From Amorphophallus konjac (Eukaryota; Streptophyta; Magnoliopsida; Alismatales; Araceae), in assembly GCA_022559845.1 (NCBI GenBank), contig CM040123.1, positions 298,270,642 through 298,334,641 on the forward strand: a stretch of DNA of 64,000 nucleotides. Reading direction: 5' to 3'. The notes below the pieces were generated by a model. That model was not told the DNA's origin. It did no database searches and saw nothing but the letters and a program-made list of their open reading frames with translations. The stretch's first letter is position 1. Every line of letters begins with the position of its first letter. A program made the position numbers and the translations under genes. Below are positions 33,303 through 45,302 of the stretch, piece by piece.

Positions 33303-33651
33303 TTAAGGGAGATGTTGTCGAAATTTTTTAGAATACTCGCTCCATTCAAACCACAAATTTAAAATATGCTCTTTTCTGAAGCAGGTATCATGATCTCTCT
33401 CTTCTGGAGAATCAGCAGCGACCAGTCTGTATGTGTAAACCTTCTTGGTTTGTCTTGGTCTAAAAGCAGGACCAATGGCTTGGCGAGATACCAAAGCTAT
33501 TGTTCGTGCTTTTAGACCAGGACAGACGAGGAAGGTTTACTCATACAGGCTGGTCGATGCTGATTCTCCAGAAGAGAGAGATCAAGATATTGGCTTTAGA
33601 AAAGAGCTTCTTTCAAAATTATGGTTTGAATGGAGCGAGTATTCTAAAAAA
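33303..33651. pseudogene. Inverted pair of SNF2-helicase C-terminal fragments (CLASSY-like?)
   Basis: Two 144-bp arms, 33324-33467 (minus sense) and 33508-33651 (plus sense), are inverted copies around a 40-base centre, with no indels and 17 differences by my count (about 88% identity). Each encodes, reading outward, the last helicase motif of an SNF2 ATPase: [19 protein letters not shown] on the minus arm, [17 protein letters not shown] on the plus arm, then [11 protein letters not shown] and [13 protein letters not shown]2 proteins remodel chromatin. The RAFRPGQ and WFEW patterns make me think of the CLASSY/DRD1 group acting in RNA-directed DNA methylation, but I cannot exclude another SNF2 type. 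Neither fragment is a functional gene. The copia element is inserted 85 bases to the right. Confidence 0.7.
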
Positions 33652-35216
33652 TTGGTGTCTCAGAGGATTCTAATGCCGAAACTTTTCAATCAAATGAGGG
33701 TGACACTGCAGAGTTGGTTGCTTCTAATCTTCATCTTGTTGTGTCCCCTGGTTTTGATGATAACAGATCATAAATCATTAATAGATAATTGAGGAATATC
33801 TAACATATTTTGACTTGATGAATTGACTAAACTAGTGCATGAAAACTTCTCTAAGTGATGTCTCGACACGGCCTAATGATGTCCCGACACATCTAGAAGA
33901 AAATATGTTGAATCTCCAACGTTTCAGCTCCGGCATAAAAAGAATGTGTCGACACATCTGACCCATGCCTCGACACCTTCAGAAGAAATCAAGCTGAAGC
34001 CATTATGTCTGACGTCTGGACTCACCGATGTATCGATACACTGAGTGAAAAGTGCCGACACATTCGTGTGATAATCTCTGCACATGGCGGTCCTATGTCG
34101 ACACCTTCATGCGATAATTCTACACATGGCTCACATGTCTCGACACCGTTTGGTGTTGTCTCGACACAGTCATGGTGTCATCGCGGAGCCAAGCACATAT
34201 GTCCCGGCACAACACTATGGATGTCTCGACACATCTGCCATAGGTCTTCAAGACATTCACTGTTGAGTTATGATTTTGATGATTGTTTTAATTGTTAAGT
34301 TATGATTTTGATGATAACTAAACTTAATGTGTGATTACGTGATGATAACTAAACTTATGGTTGATTACACATGTTCTTGATGATTGTGTTCATTCATCTT
34401 GTTATTTATGCTGGTTGCATATGCTGGTTTTACAAGAGGCAAGAGGTTTCATAACATCTTTAATGTCAACAAGCATACAATTAACCCTGACTATCTTGCA
34501 TGCAGGATCAAACTCATGGTAGTCACCTGGTGAACCAAAACTTTGCTCCTCTACAACCCAAAATAGGTTGTATATGTCATTTACTGTCAAGGACGATTGG
34601 TGAGACTCTCACCTTATCTTAACATCGATCTTACCTTGTGTATCTCATATATACACCTCATTCATGCACACTCAACATGAAACCCTTCTTGCCATCGTGC
34701 GCCCTCGCCCGCGGATCGACCTACGCGGTCAGGTCGCGGGTTTTTGGGGGCGGAGCCCCCGGAACAAAATTTTGAAATGCTCAAATGGTCTAATGCATAA
34801 ACTAAGTTGAATTCAATCTCAAAATGCATGGATTTGATATGGACTTGAAGCTCTTGACTTATGGACATAGTTTTCTGGGCTTAACTACTTATTTTTCAGG
34901 TTTACCAAAGTCCGGTCGACCTCCGGACCAATCCCAGTCGACCTGAAATAACAGCACCCCAAAGTTTACAGGCTCTGCCTCTAGCGGTCGACCGCCCCTG
35001 CCAGAATGAACCGGGCTGCAGTCTAAAACTTCTAGGTTGACCGCCAGCTTACTCCGGTCGACTGCCAGCCCCGAGCCCCCTTTTGTTGACTTCGTGTTTC
35101 AAGCTCGAGGATAGGTCTTTCTACCCATTTGTTTAATCCCAATGACCCCAATTTCACCATATTTTGTGGATCTGGTCTGGTGCTTGTTTATGGACCATTC
35201 AAGGGCTATAAAACAT

Positions 35217-35223
35217 ATCATTT
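35217..35223 (+). promoter_or_regulatory. TATA box of the solo copia LTR
   Basis: GGGCTATAAAACATATC lies in the middle of the LTR with plus orientation, giving a U3 of about 1 kb. Its role is inferred from the motif. Confidence 0.6.
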
Positions 35224-35819
35224 GGAGCCATAAACCCTAAGAAACCAAGAGAGCTTCAAGGGTGATCAAGGTGGCTCAAGGGAGAAGAAGAAGAGGAGTG
35301 CTACTGTAGCATGAACAGTAGTTCGTGAATCAAAACTCCATCCAACAGTTGAAGATCTAAGGTCCATTTTGAAGCCTTCATCCTCCAATGAATTGAAGAA
35401 GCAAGCAACCAACAAGAGAGATCAAGGGGGAGGCTATCAAGGCAAGAAGAAGGCTACTACAACTCTCATAAACATACTCCATCTAGTAAGTTCTTCATCC
35501 AACTGGAGTCATTCTAGCACCATCTGAAGCCAAGGCACTTCCGATCAAGAGAAGAAGCAATTCAAGAGTTTCAAGAAGAGATCAAAGGAAGGTTGTTCAA
35601 GTGAAAAAGGAGGAGTACTGTAGTCGTGAACAGTACTCCGTGCAAGAAGATCTACATCAAATATAAGGCCATTCAAGCTGAGTCCCAAGTCATTCAAGTG
35701 AAGAAGGAATCAACGCAAACATCCGGAGCATACACTCAGGGGGACCCTAAATCAGGAGCATTCTAAACTGTGCCTCATTATGTTTCAAGTTCATATTTGT
35801 GTTTTGTATAAACTGCGAA

Positions 35820-36095
35820 CTTGTGTGTGTGTGGATCGTTGTTAGATCTGTGGTCGTGTGTGGTTGTCGTGCTCCATTCGTGTGTGCGTAGGTCTTCTTA
35901 GATCTACGTGTGTGTGGTGTTTTATCCAGATCTTAGTGTTTGTGTGTGTGGAGTGCTGCACTTGTCACAGTGTGTATGTGTCTTATTGATCTGCTTGTTG
36001 GATCATGTTGGAGACCTCGTCTCCTTGTGTGTGTGTGTTGGGGTGCGTCCCCGTGTGTGTGGACAGGCGTCGTTCTGCGTGTGTGGTTGGAGCAT
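35820..36095 (+). repeat. GT-rich simple-sequence tract
   Basis: Repeated GTGTGTG runs are interspersed with GATCT- and GTCTCC-containing phrases. Cys/Val-rich open frames here are by-products of the repeat. Confidence 0.85.
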
Positions 36096-37748
36096 CGTCT
36101 CCATTTGAGAATTTATCTCCGAGTGAAGCCTCACCGGGTTTGGTGAGGGGTGGACGTAGGATTGTCGTCGTTGCATCCGAACCACCTTAAAAACTGCTGT
36201 GCATTATGCTTGTATTGTGTGGTTTACTCCATTTCCTCTATCTCCATTCTACATAAACGTTAGTTTAAATTGTTGCTCTGGATTTATCTTCGTTTATCTT
36301 GCATAATCTATATCTTATCATATAAAGTTTGATAAATCCAATTAGTGTTCAAATAGCTTTGAATCTCCTAACTAGCTTTGTATCACATATTTTATAAAAG
36401 GCCAAAAGTTTTCTTAAAATTGGTAAACACCCAATTCACCCCCCTCTTGGGTGTCATTGATCGCGGGACTTCATTCACTGGATGTCCCGACACACTGGGT
36501 GTAAAGTGTCGACACATCAACGTTCAACCAAAACGATTTTGAAACAGGCAGAGCTTCAAGGTTTTCAATGGGATATCTTGACACACTAAGAGGAAAGTGT
36601 CGACACATTTGGTTCGACCAGAATGGATCTGAATGCGACGGAAGCTATCTTCAAGATCCGAAACTTAACCCAGAGGATCCGTTTGCTCTGGAAAGAGCCG
36701 TCAAAGTACTACCTTGTTAGAGGACTGTGTCTTGGCAGAGATATCCTCTGAAGAAGATCGTACCTTTGCTGCTATGGTCTCCTACCTACCCACATATCTA
36801 CAGACTTGACAGAAAAGGAGTCAACTATGCAAATGGAAGCAAATCAAATAATGTGGATATGATATTCTGGGTGTTGCTTGATAAGTGGACAACGTTGGTG
36901 TCGCCCTTGGACACCAATATATGAGGAGCATGGCTTCAGTTCGAAACAAGTGGCATCCAAGCAAGAAAGAGGAAAACGAAAAGCTGGAAGACTTGCTGAT
37001 GAAGCTACACTCCTTCCTGATGCTGCGTGTGTGAGTGCAACAAGAAGAATACGATCCTCTTCCTCACGATGAGAGATCTTTTTGCAAGCAGAAAGGTTTC
37101 ATAAAGCTCCGTCCAGAACCCTTGAAAGCTTAAAGCTGATCATCTTTCTTTCTCAAGGGTTGTGGTGAAGATTCAGGAAGAAGAAGAAGAAAGCCAAGGA
37201 CCCCTCAAGCTCTTTTCCAGACAGGAGACTTCTTTCTTATTGTGCTTCTTACGATACTCTGTTTGGCTGGTTCTTTTTCAGTTTGCATTTCTTAAAAAAC
37301 AAACTCCATATCACTCATTCCCTACCTGTGTGTAGGAAGACAGACGGTGTGGACCCCGGTCTGTGTGTTTTGGGTTGTGATCCCACAAGCTGTGTGGCAG
37401 CGGAGTGTGAGAGTATATCTCCCTGTTAGAAGCTGTGAATCAGCGGTTGTGCGTTGGCACCATTGAAGCCTCACCGTGTTGTGTAAAGGGTGGACGTAGG
37501 TCTCTAGATTGAGACCGAACCACCTTAAAGATCTTGTCTTGTGGTTTACTTTCTCTCTTGTTCCAACGGTAGAAGCTTGACATGACCGTTTCCAGATATC
37601 ATGTGTGTATCTAGCTTCTTAGCTATTAACTAATATCTGTCTCATTATCAGTTGTGTTAGATTTATTTTTTATTTTCGCAAAGAAGGGCAAAAATGGGCT
37701 GATCTATTCACCCCTCCTCTCTAGATCTGCCTATCACCACTCAACATG

Positions 37749-37760
37749 TGGTATCAGAGC
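37749..37760 (+). other. Primer binding site of the copia element
   Basis: TGGTATCAGAGC is the standard complement of the initiator-Met-tRNA 3' end and lies just after the LTR. Confidence 0.95.
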
Positions 37761-37772
37761 TAGTCTCTCTCT

Positions 37773-39540
37773 ATGTGGTCTAACGACCTTGAGAGAACTG
37801 GTGATATGGTAACTAAAGGTCCTATGGTCGAAGGACATTCCGTAAATAGGCCTCCCTTTTTCACTGGGACAAATTATCCTTACTGGAAAAACCGCATGCA
37901 GGTCTTCATTAGAGCCCAGGATCATGAAGTCTGGCGAGTGATCAGGAAGGGACCATTTGAGCTACCTCCGGATGAAGATACATGGACTAAAGAACAGATC
38001 AGGCAATCAACTCTGAACTGGGGTGCCAAGCACATCATGCAGTGCTCCCTTCATCCAACTGAATACTTAAGGGTGTCAACTTGCGCCACTGCAAAAGAAA
38101 TGTGGGACCGTCTTGAGGTAATATATGAAGGGACACAGCATGTACGTGCAACCAAAACTAACATGTTGGTATCTGAATATGAGAAGTTTAGAATGAAATC
38201 TGATGAGTCCATTTCGGACATGTACGCTAGTCTAACCGTGCTCACTAATGGCTTGACTGAGCTAGGTAAGACCTACTCTGAGCAGGAAATAGTAAGGAAG
38301 ATTCTGAGATCACTAACTTCTATTTGGCATACAAAGGCCACAGTGGTTGAAGAATCAAAAGACTTAACTTCCATCAAAGTAGAAGAACTCATAGGGTCCC
38401 TGATGACCTATGAGATGAATCTAAAGAACAAAGAGGCCGAGGTAAGTAAAAAGAAGCCTCTAGCTCTTAAAGTTGGACCAAGCTCCAAGGAGTTATCTGA
38501 AGATGAAGAGCCTTCAAGTAGCAACACTGAAGAAGATGAAGTTGCTCTATTGGCAAGAAAGTTCAGAAGATTTCTAAGAAAGGAAGGTACAAGCTTCACT
38601 AAGAAGAAGCCCCAGGTAAAATGAGGTTTCAGGCCAAGACCTAAAAATGCCAAAAAGTCTGAAAAGCTTGTATGCTACTAATGCAGGAAACCAGGACACA
38701 TCAAGTCTGAATGTCCTGAAGGGGATAATAAAATTATGCCCAGGTGGAAAACAAAGAAGAAGTAGGCCATGGTGTGTACTTGGAGTGATGAAGAAGAGGA
38801 AGGGACTGAAGACAACTCCTTTGAAGAGGAGAAAGATGATCTATGCCTAATGGCCAAAGGAGAAAATGACAGTGAGGTGAGCTCTCCCTTTGAGCACTTC
38901 TCCACCGATGATTGGGAAGAAGCTTACTTTGAATTGTTGAATGAATATGAAGTATACAGAAAATAAAAAAAAATCTTAAAGAAGAAGGTTGAATCCTGTG
39001 GGCATGATAAAACTCTCAATGAAAAGATAATCTCTAGAAACTAAAATTGAATATCTAAGAAAAATGAATGAAAATCTTGAAGAAGGAAGAAAAGAAATGA
39101 GAGATTTGGAAGATGAAAATAAAAGGCTAAGAGATGAAATTGATGAATTGAAATTAAAAATGCAAAGCTATGTAAAGGACAACAATCTGTGCAATGAAAG
39201 TCCAAAGCCTTTAAACAAGTCAATTCTCAACCGTTGAAAGAAAATGAGAAACTTCAAAAGGACCTAGCAGATAAACAAACCTCTCTTGAAAAATTTGTTG
39301 ATGGGAGTGAAAACTTGAATGCCCAACTAGGAACTAAAATAAACTTCAATAGAGAACGGCTAGGATATGAGCCAACCAAAAAGAAAACTTTTGGGCTCAA
39401 AATCACCACCTTTGTCTCATCTTCCGAAGCATCAACCTCCAAATTAGCACACCAAGAAAATGTTGAAAACAAGGGAAAATATAAAACAGGAGAACCAATC
39501 AACAAAACTTCCCAACAACCCAAAAAGGTTCACCAATAAT
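37773..39540 (+). pseudogene. gag: Copia gag, broken
   Basis: The first 283 codons (to 38624) are open and show the SIRE Gag signature PPFFTGTNYPYWKNRM, then TAKEMWDRLEVIYEGT and FRMKSDESISDMY. This is the capsid part that packages element RNA. After a TGA the same frame continues to a CCHC zinc knuckle at 38670-38720 (CRKPGHIKSEC) whose second cysteine spacing is broken by a TAA. Then comes an acidic stretch with WSDEEEEGTEDNSFEEE. A Lys/Glu-rich coiled coil at 38990-39232 reads in a shifted frame. Later pieces are back in the first frame, so a few small indels and several nonsense changes have accumulated. Confidence 0.88.
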
Positions 39541-40085
39541 CCCAAACAGGCCGACACCCGTCCAAGCCTCAGCCTGCACATCACAAAGGAAGAGACAGTT
39601 ACAATGCTGGAATAGGTCGGGACACTCCCTGGAATAGGACGACACCCACTTGGTCAAACTCCCAACAATGCCCCAGGTTTGCACCAATAGGTAGACAGTT
39701 TGCACACAGGAGGTCGACGCATCCCTTATCCAGAGATAATTATCGATGGACTGAACATTGGACAAGTCAAGACTTTACCTCCTATAGGCAGACACCTTCT
39801 TGGGTTAGGAATAGTTGTGCTCCCTATGGTCATAGGCGCACTCAACCTCAACAACCTAGGCACTATGACACCTCCTATTCATCTAGACCAACCAACTGGA
39901 ACAGATGGTCTAATCAACAATCCTTCTCCACCACTTCCAAAACTCATAAAGTCCAAAAGACTAAAGATAAGAAAAACCAGAACTCTCAACAAAGCAAAGA
40001 TGCTAAGAAAGTTTGGATTTCAAAATCAATGTTATCCTGCTTTACAGAAATGAAGAAATTATTGGGACCCAACTATCCTTGGGTT

Positions 40086-43000
40086 CCAAATATTGTCACT
40101 TAATTCCTTGGGCAGGAGTGCCTTGCAGCCGTGCACAACCGTTGGTATCTTGACAGTGGCTGCTCAAGACACATGATTGGAGATAAAATCAAATTCTGTC
40201 TTCTGGTTGAAAAGGAAGCTGGACAAGTCACATTTGGAGGAAACAACAAAGGAAAAATCATCGGTACAGGTAAAGTTGGTAAGAACCCCTCCAACTCAAT
40301 TGCTAATGTACTACTTGTTGATGGTCTGGAGTATAATTTGCTGAGCATTAGTCAACTATGTGATAAAGGTCATACTGTAGTTTTTGACTCTAATGAATGT
40401 AGGATCTTGTAACCTAACTCAAAAGAAACCAAGTTTTCTGGTAAAAGAGTTAACAACGTTTACATGATTGACTTAGATGACCCTGCTCACATAAATCTTT
40501 GTCTTGCAGCACCCAAATCTAAATTAGCTTGTTTGTGGCATCGCAGACTAGGTCATGTTAGTTACAATACTCTTCATAAATTGGTGAAGCATTCCTTTAT
40601 CAAAGGTCTGCCTGAAATTAAATTCAAACTGAACACTAAGATTTGTGATGCATGTGCTCAAGGAAAATAGACTAGAAAGTCATTTAAAAGTAGAACTGAA
40701 AACTCATCATCTAAACCACTTGAACTAATCCATAAGGACTTGTTTGGTCCAACCAAAACAGCTAGCTTAAGTGGTAAAAGATATGGTTACGTCTTAGTAG
40801 ATGACTTTACTAGATTCACTTGGGTATTTTATCTTGCACATAAAAATAATGCCTTTAATGAGTTTCAGGCACTGTATATGAAAGTAAAGCAAGATGGTAA
40901 GTTTAAGATCTCCAACATTATTTCAGTTCATGGTGGTGAATTCGACAATGCTGACTTTGAAAATTTATGTAGGACTGAAGGAATCATTCAGAAGTTTTCA
41001 TCACCGCGGACTCCTGAACAAAATTGGGTTGTTGAGAGAAAGAACAGAACTCTCATAGAAATGACACGCACAATGCTTGCTGAAAGGCATCTACCAAGGA
41101 GATTTTGGGCAGAAGCGGTAAACACTACATGTTATATCATCAACTACTAAATGGTAAGGCCACTCACCAAAATGACTCCACATGAGCTGCTGAAAGGTAA
41201 GAAGCCATCTCTCTTTCACATGAAAGTTTTTTGGTCAGAGTGCTTCGTTCATAATAATGATAAAAGAGTTCTGGACAAGTTTGAGCTCAAGAGCGAAGAA
41301 GGGATATTTCTTGGGTATTCCGACAAGTCTAGAGCTTATAGAGTCTATAATATTAAGACCCTTTGTGTGGAAGAATCCCCTCACATCACCTTTGATGAGA
41401 TTGATCATAACAGCACTTACAGGGAAGATGATGATGGGGAATTCCTGAACGTAAAAGGAAAAGAGGAACTTCCACAAGAGGAGACACAAGCAAATGAGGA
41501 CCAAGGAGAACCAAGTAATACTCCAGTCACCGAAGCAGATGAAGGTAATACTCAACCTGATCTAAGAGTATTGAAAGACCATCCTTTGGAAAACATCTTA
41601 GGTAATCTACATGACCAAACCAAAACTAGGTCTCATTTCAAAATTATGGGTGAAATTGAACAACTTGCTCTTGTGTCTCAAACTGAACCCAAAAATATTG
41701 TAGACACATTAAAAGATGAAAATTGGATCAATTCCATGCATGATGAATTAAACCAGTTTGAAAGAAATAAGGTATGGCATCTTGTTCCTAGACCTCAAGA
41801 GAAATCAGTCATAGGAACCAAATGGGTTTTCAGAAATAAACTAAGTGAAGATGGAAAGATAGTAAGAAACAAATCCAGATTGGTGGCTCAGGAGTATAAT
41901 CAAGAATTTGGCATAGATTATGGAGAATCTTTTGCTCCTGTTACTAGACTTGAAGCCATTAGAATCTTGCTAGCATTTGCATGTTCTCATAAAATCAAAC
42001 TACATCAAATGGATGTTAAGAGTACTTTTCTAAATGGTCTTATTAAAGAACAAATCTATGTAGAGTAACCCCCCGGTTTTGAATGTACATATCTCAAAGA
42101 TCATGTTTATAAGTTGGACAGGGCTTTATATGACTTGAAGCAGGCACCTAGAGCTTGGTATGACAGACTAAGCTCATACCTCACCGAATAAGGATATTCA
42201 AGAGATAATGTAGATCAGATACTATTCACCAAGAAACAAGGTAAGGATATCTTGATAGTTCAGATTTATGTGGATAACAAAGTGTTTGGGTCCACTAAAC
42301 CTTAAATGTGTGAGGAGTTTGCTAAACTCATGACCAATGAATTTGAAATGAGTCTAATGGGTGAGCTTCAATTCTTTCTTGGCTTGCAGGAAGGCTGCTT
42401 TATCAATCAAGCCAAACATGTGAAGGAGTTGCTGAAAAAGTTTGATCTGACCAATTGTAAACCATTAGGAACTCCTATGGGGACTGCCACTTCATTAGAT
42501 GCAGATGAACAAGGTATTCTTGTAGATGCAAAAAGGTACAGAGGTATGATAAGATCATTACTCTATCTAACTGCATCTAGACCAGACATTCCATTTAGTG
42601 TTTGCCTTTGTGCTAGATTTCAATGTAGTCCTAGAGAGTCCCACTTGACTGCTGTCAAGCGTATTTTTAGATACCTTGCTGGCACTCAAGAATTGGGACT
42701 ATGGTATCCTGCATCTTGTGAACTTTCACTTATTTCATATTCAGATGCAGATTATGCAGGATGCAAACTGGACCGCAAGTGCACTAGTGGCTATTGCAAA
42801 TTTCTTAGTGGGTGTTTGGTTTCTTGGGCCTCCAAGAAACAGCACTCGGTTGCCCTCTCAACTGTAGAGGCAGAATATGTTGCTACAGAGAGTTGTGGCA
42901 GGCAAGTATTATGGATCAAACACCAACTCCAAGACTATCTAATAGATCTTGGCTATGTTCCCATTCTGTGTGATAACACTAGTGCTATAAATCTAGCAAA

Positions 43001-43208
43001 AAATCCAGTCATGCACTCTAGAACTAAGCACATTGAAATTAGGCATCATTTTATAAGGGATGAATTCTTCAAAAATCACTTCGAGCTCCATTTTGTAGAC
43101 TCAGAAAATCAGATTGCAGATATCTTCACAAAACCCTTAAGCAATGACAGGTTCACAACATTAAGGAAAGAGCTTGGTCTATGCAGACCTCAATCCACTC
43201 AGGTTTGA
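40086..43208 (+). pseudogene. pol: Copia pol (protease, integrase, reverse transcriptase, RNase H), broken by in-frame stops
   Basis: Protease motif WYLDSGCSRHM is at 40140. Integrase follows with its zinc region LWHRRLGH...CDACAQGK (40535-40670) and core: Asp in HKDLFGP is kept, the second Asp is replaced (ISVHGGEF), Glu in VVERKNRTL is kept. RT spans about 41700-42350 with GTKWVFRNKL and MDVKSTFLNG. Its catalytic site reads YVDN instead of YVDD. RNase H at 42740-43140 keeps YSDADYAG, STVEAEYVA and CDNTSAINLAKNPV and ends with HIEIRHHFIRD. Stops occur near 40410, 40668, 41148, 42066, 42189 and 42303. The long open blocks all share one frame, so decay here is by point mutation, not frameshift. 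The enzyme is dead. Confidence 0.92.
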
Positions 43209-45097
43209 GCTATCTATTCCTCCTTCGATGCTCTGCTTACTTGTCTTTGCTGTGATTGAAACAAGCATATCTGCTTTGATTTAGAACTGGTCCATTGGCT
43301 ATCTGAACCTTGCTTTGAATGATGGCCACATTCAGGGGAGCTTGTTTGCATTTCTGATTGTTTTTAGTTGAACATCATCTTATGACTGAATGGTATATTA
43401 AATGGCGAGAAGTGGAAAGACAGGTCACGCTTGTCAAGAAACTCTCCTCAAGCGTGAGGACAAGCCTCCGCCAAGTACCATAAGTCAGAAATGCATATTG
43501 CTATCTGTATAGTTAATTTCTAATGCATAAGCATGTTTAAAGCTTTAACATCCAATAAAGCACATCTCAGTGGCAGAAAAAGGCAAAACCATTCTTGATG
43601 GATTGTATTAAAGAGGAAAGTCAGTGGCACTGGCAGGTGTATGTCAAAAATAAAGACTCAAAGAAGATAGCTGAGAACAGTTTATTGTACAGTCAGGTGT
43701 CGAGACATGCTGAACAAAACCCCTTGAACAGGTCGACACCCTACTGATATGTGTCGAGACATGCTGGACAAAGTCTCTTGAACAGGTCGACACCCTACTG
43801 ATATGTGTCGAGACATGCTGAACAAAGTCTGCTGAACAGGACGACACCCTACTGACATGTGTCGAGACATGCAACATAGAACCTGTTGATCAGATTGACA
43901 CCCTCCAGTCATGTGTCGAGACTGTCTCTCAGCCGCCCTTGGTTTTAAAGATCAAATGGAGAGTTTCCTTAACTTCTTCTTCCCAATGCTTCCTTCATTT
44001 CCATCTCAAATCTTTTGCCTCTAAACCTTCATTTTTCACCGAGCATTAAGTGAGGGGGAGTTGAGAATGTTATCATTCATCTATACAACCTTGGGTGAGT
44101 TCATCTGTATTACCCCTGTTAAAGAAATGGTTTCTTGTTTATAATCCTCATTTTCGTTAATCATTGCATTGAGTTCTACCAACCTTGCTCTCATAATAGG
44201 ATTAAAGCATTCTTCAAGTCCTTGAAAATGACCATTGCCTAAGCATATGAAAGTTCACTTAAAATAGACTTCTTCGTTTATGAATTGATTGGCATGTATT
44301 GTCTTTAAACATGTTACCTAACTTGAAGTCTATTAGAGAATACGCCCCCTAAAAACCATGTTGTTATAATTTCAAAGCAATGACCTCTCTTCAAGGAAAT
44401 TAGATCCTCCATCAATCAAATGAAGGATAATCTAGTCATGATGAAGATAGTCAACTCTATTCAAAAGAATTCAGAAAGATAAGCTACATCGAGTAACCAG
44501 GGATTCTGGCGTCTAAACAACGTGTTTCCTTGAGTCAAAAAGAAAATGTTATATCGGACTGTTTAATTAATTCAAAAAAAATGGTTTGGGGTTGACTCTA
44601 TACCTTGCTTCAAAACAAAAAGGTTTTTCTTTACTTCCAATACTTGCTTATCTTCATTTTCCAATCATGCCTAATGAACGTGATAAGTAAGCCAAATGGG
44701 CTTGGTTCCATTCTCTTGACCTTTTTCAAATGTTTTAGTCATATTATTTGTTGCAAAAATAGTTTTTTTCAAACCTTCATTATTCAAAAATGAGCTTATA
44801 AGCTTTAAACCGTTTTGAACTTAACATAGGGGTATATACGCCATTTCTTATTTCAAGGTTGTTATTTTCAAACTCAAAAATCTCAACTTTCCTTTTTAAC
44901 TCGACGGTGAAAATCAAATCTTTTACCTTTCCTCACTTTCTAACCCTATTCACTCCCGCATACGCTCTCCGGCGAATCTGCACATCCACGCCATGGAGGA
45001 CGACGCCCAGCTCCATCCTTCTTCACCTGTGCAACCATCTCCCCTGCTAGCCCTAGCTACCATCTGTCTCCTCTCCTCTTTTCCGTCCACTCTCTCC
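43209..45097 (+). other. Spacer between copia pol and the envelope-like frame
   Basis: It contains the post-pol CAGGGGAGCTTG stretch usual in SIRE elements, the 54-bp repeat array at 43697-43920, and a polypurine-like AAGTGAGGGGGAGTTGAGAA near 44048-44067. From 44070 to 44980 it is A/T-rich without a recognised frame. The CA/CT-rich end leads into the next frame. Confidence 0.6.
43697..43920. repeat. 54-bp tandem repeat, four copies plus a partial
   Basis: GTGTCGAGACATG recurs at 43697, 43751, 43805, 43859 and 43913, exactly 54 bases apart. Each unit also has an AACAGG(T/A)CGACACCC-like second box. Because 54 is a multiple of three, the minus strand reads an 18-residue repeat with HVSTHISRVSTC. 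That frame has no other support as a gene. Confidence 0.95.
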
Positions 45098-45302
45098 ATG
45101 GCTCCACAGGTCACCCGCGGCAAGAAGAAAGACGCGGCTTCATCTAAGAAGGCCGCTGTCTCCAAAGACCACACAGAAGGGCGATCCAAGAGTATTGAGG
45201 ACTGCCCAGCTGCAAAACCAGACAGGAGAAGGGTAGCCAAAGCCTAGGGGTCCAACACTGACAAGGGTTCGCCGCCGCCACCAAAGGCCAAGCGGCCACG
45301 GC
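45098..45302 (+). pseudogene. Envelope-like protein of the copia element, N-terminal part
   Basis: The frame starts MAPQVTRGKKKDAASSKK (an in-frame ATG also occurs at 44993) and is Lys/Ser/Ala-rich with a basic PPPPKAKRPR stretch. A TAG at 45245 interrupts it. After the nested array at 45303-57974 and one copy of the duplicated target, the same phase continues at 57980, so both parts were once one frame. A basic N-terminus of this kind is common in plant envelope-like and transposon-associated proteins. No signal peptide is evident. Confidence 0.6.

Larger units (their letters stand above)
34261..36473 (+). mobile_element. Solo LTR of a second SIRE-like copia family
   Basis: TGTTGAGTTATG starts and CGGGACTTCA ends the 2213-bp segment, flanked by a perfect duplication ttcac (34256-34260, 36474-36478). 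The uninterrupted site is visible in the 3' LTR near 61110-61125. It has no coding frame and no partner LTR. It holds a TATA box at 35217-35223, GTCGAC-containing motifs at about 34910-35065 and a GT-rich tract at 35820-36090. Confidence 0.92.
33737..37746 (+). repeat. 5' LTR of the copia element, interrupted by a solo LTR
   Basis: It starts TGTTGTGTCC and ends near CACTCAACA, two bases before the primer site. Without the 2213-bp insert and duplicated target it is about 1.79 kb. The first 500 bases and 36481-36612 are packed with TGTCNCGACAC motifs. The end has the CTATTCACCCC stretch usual for SIRE LTRs. Confidence 0.85.

Noticed and set aside
43644..43912. Minus-strand frame with an 18-residue repeat
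   Set aside because: It arises because the tandem period (54) is a multiple of three; no start context, no flanking domain, and the DNA motif itself explains the conservation.
44993..45097. Signal-peptide-like start (LLALATICLLSSFPSTLSMA) for the envelope-like protein
   Set aside because: The hydrophobic stretch lies upstream of the better ATG at 45098 in CT-rich DNA and is preceded by many acidic and polar residues, so export is not supported.
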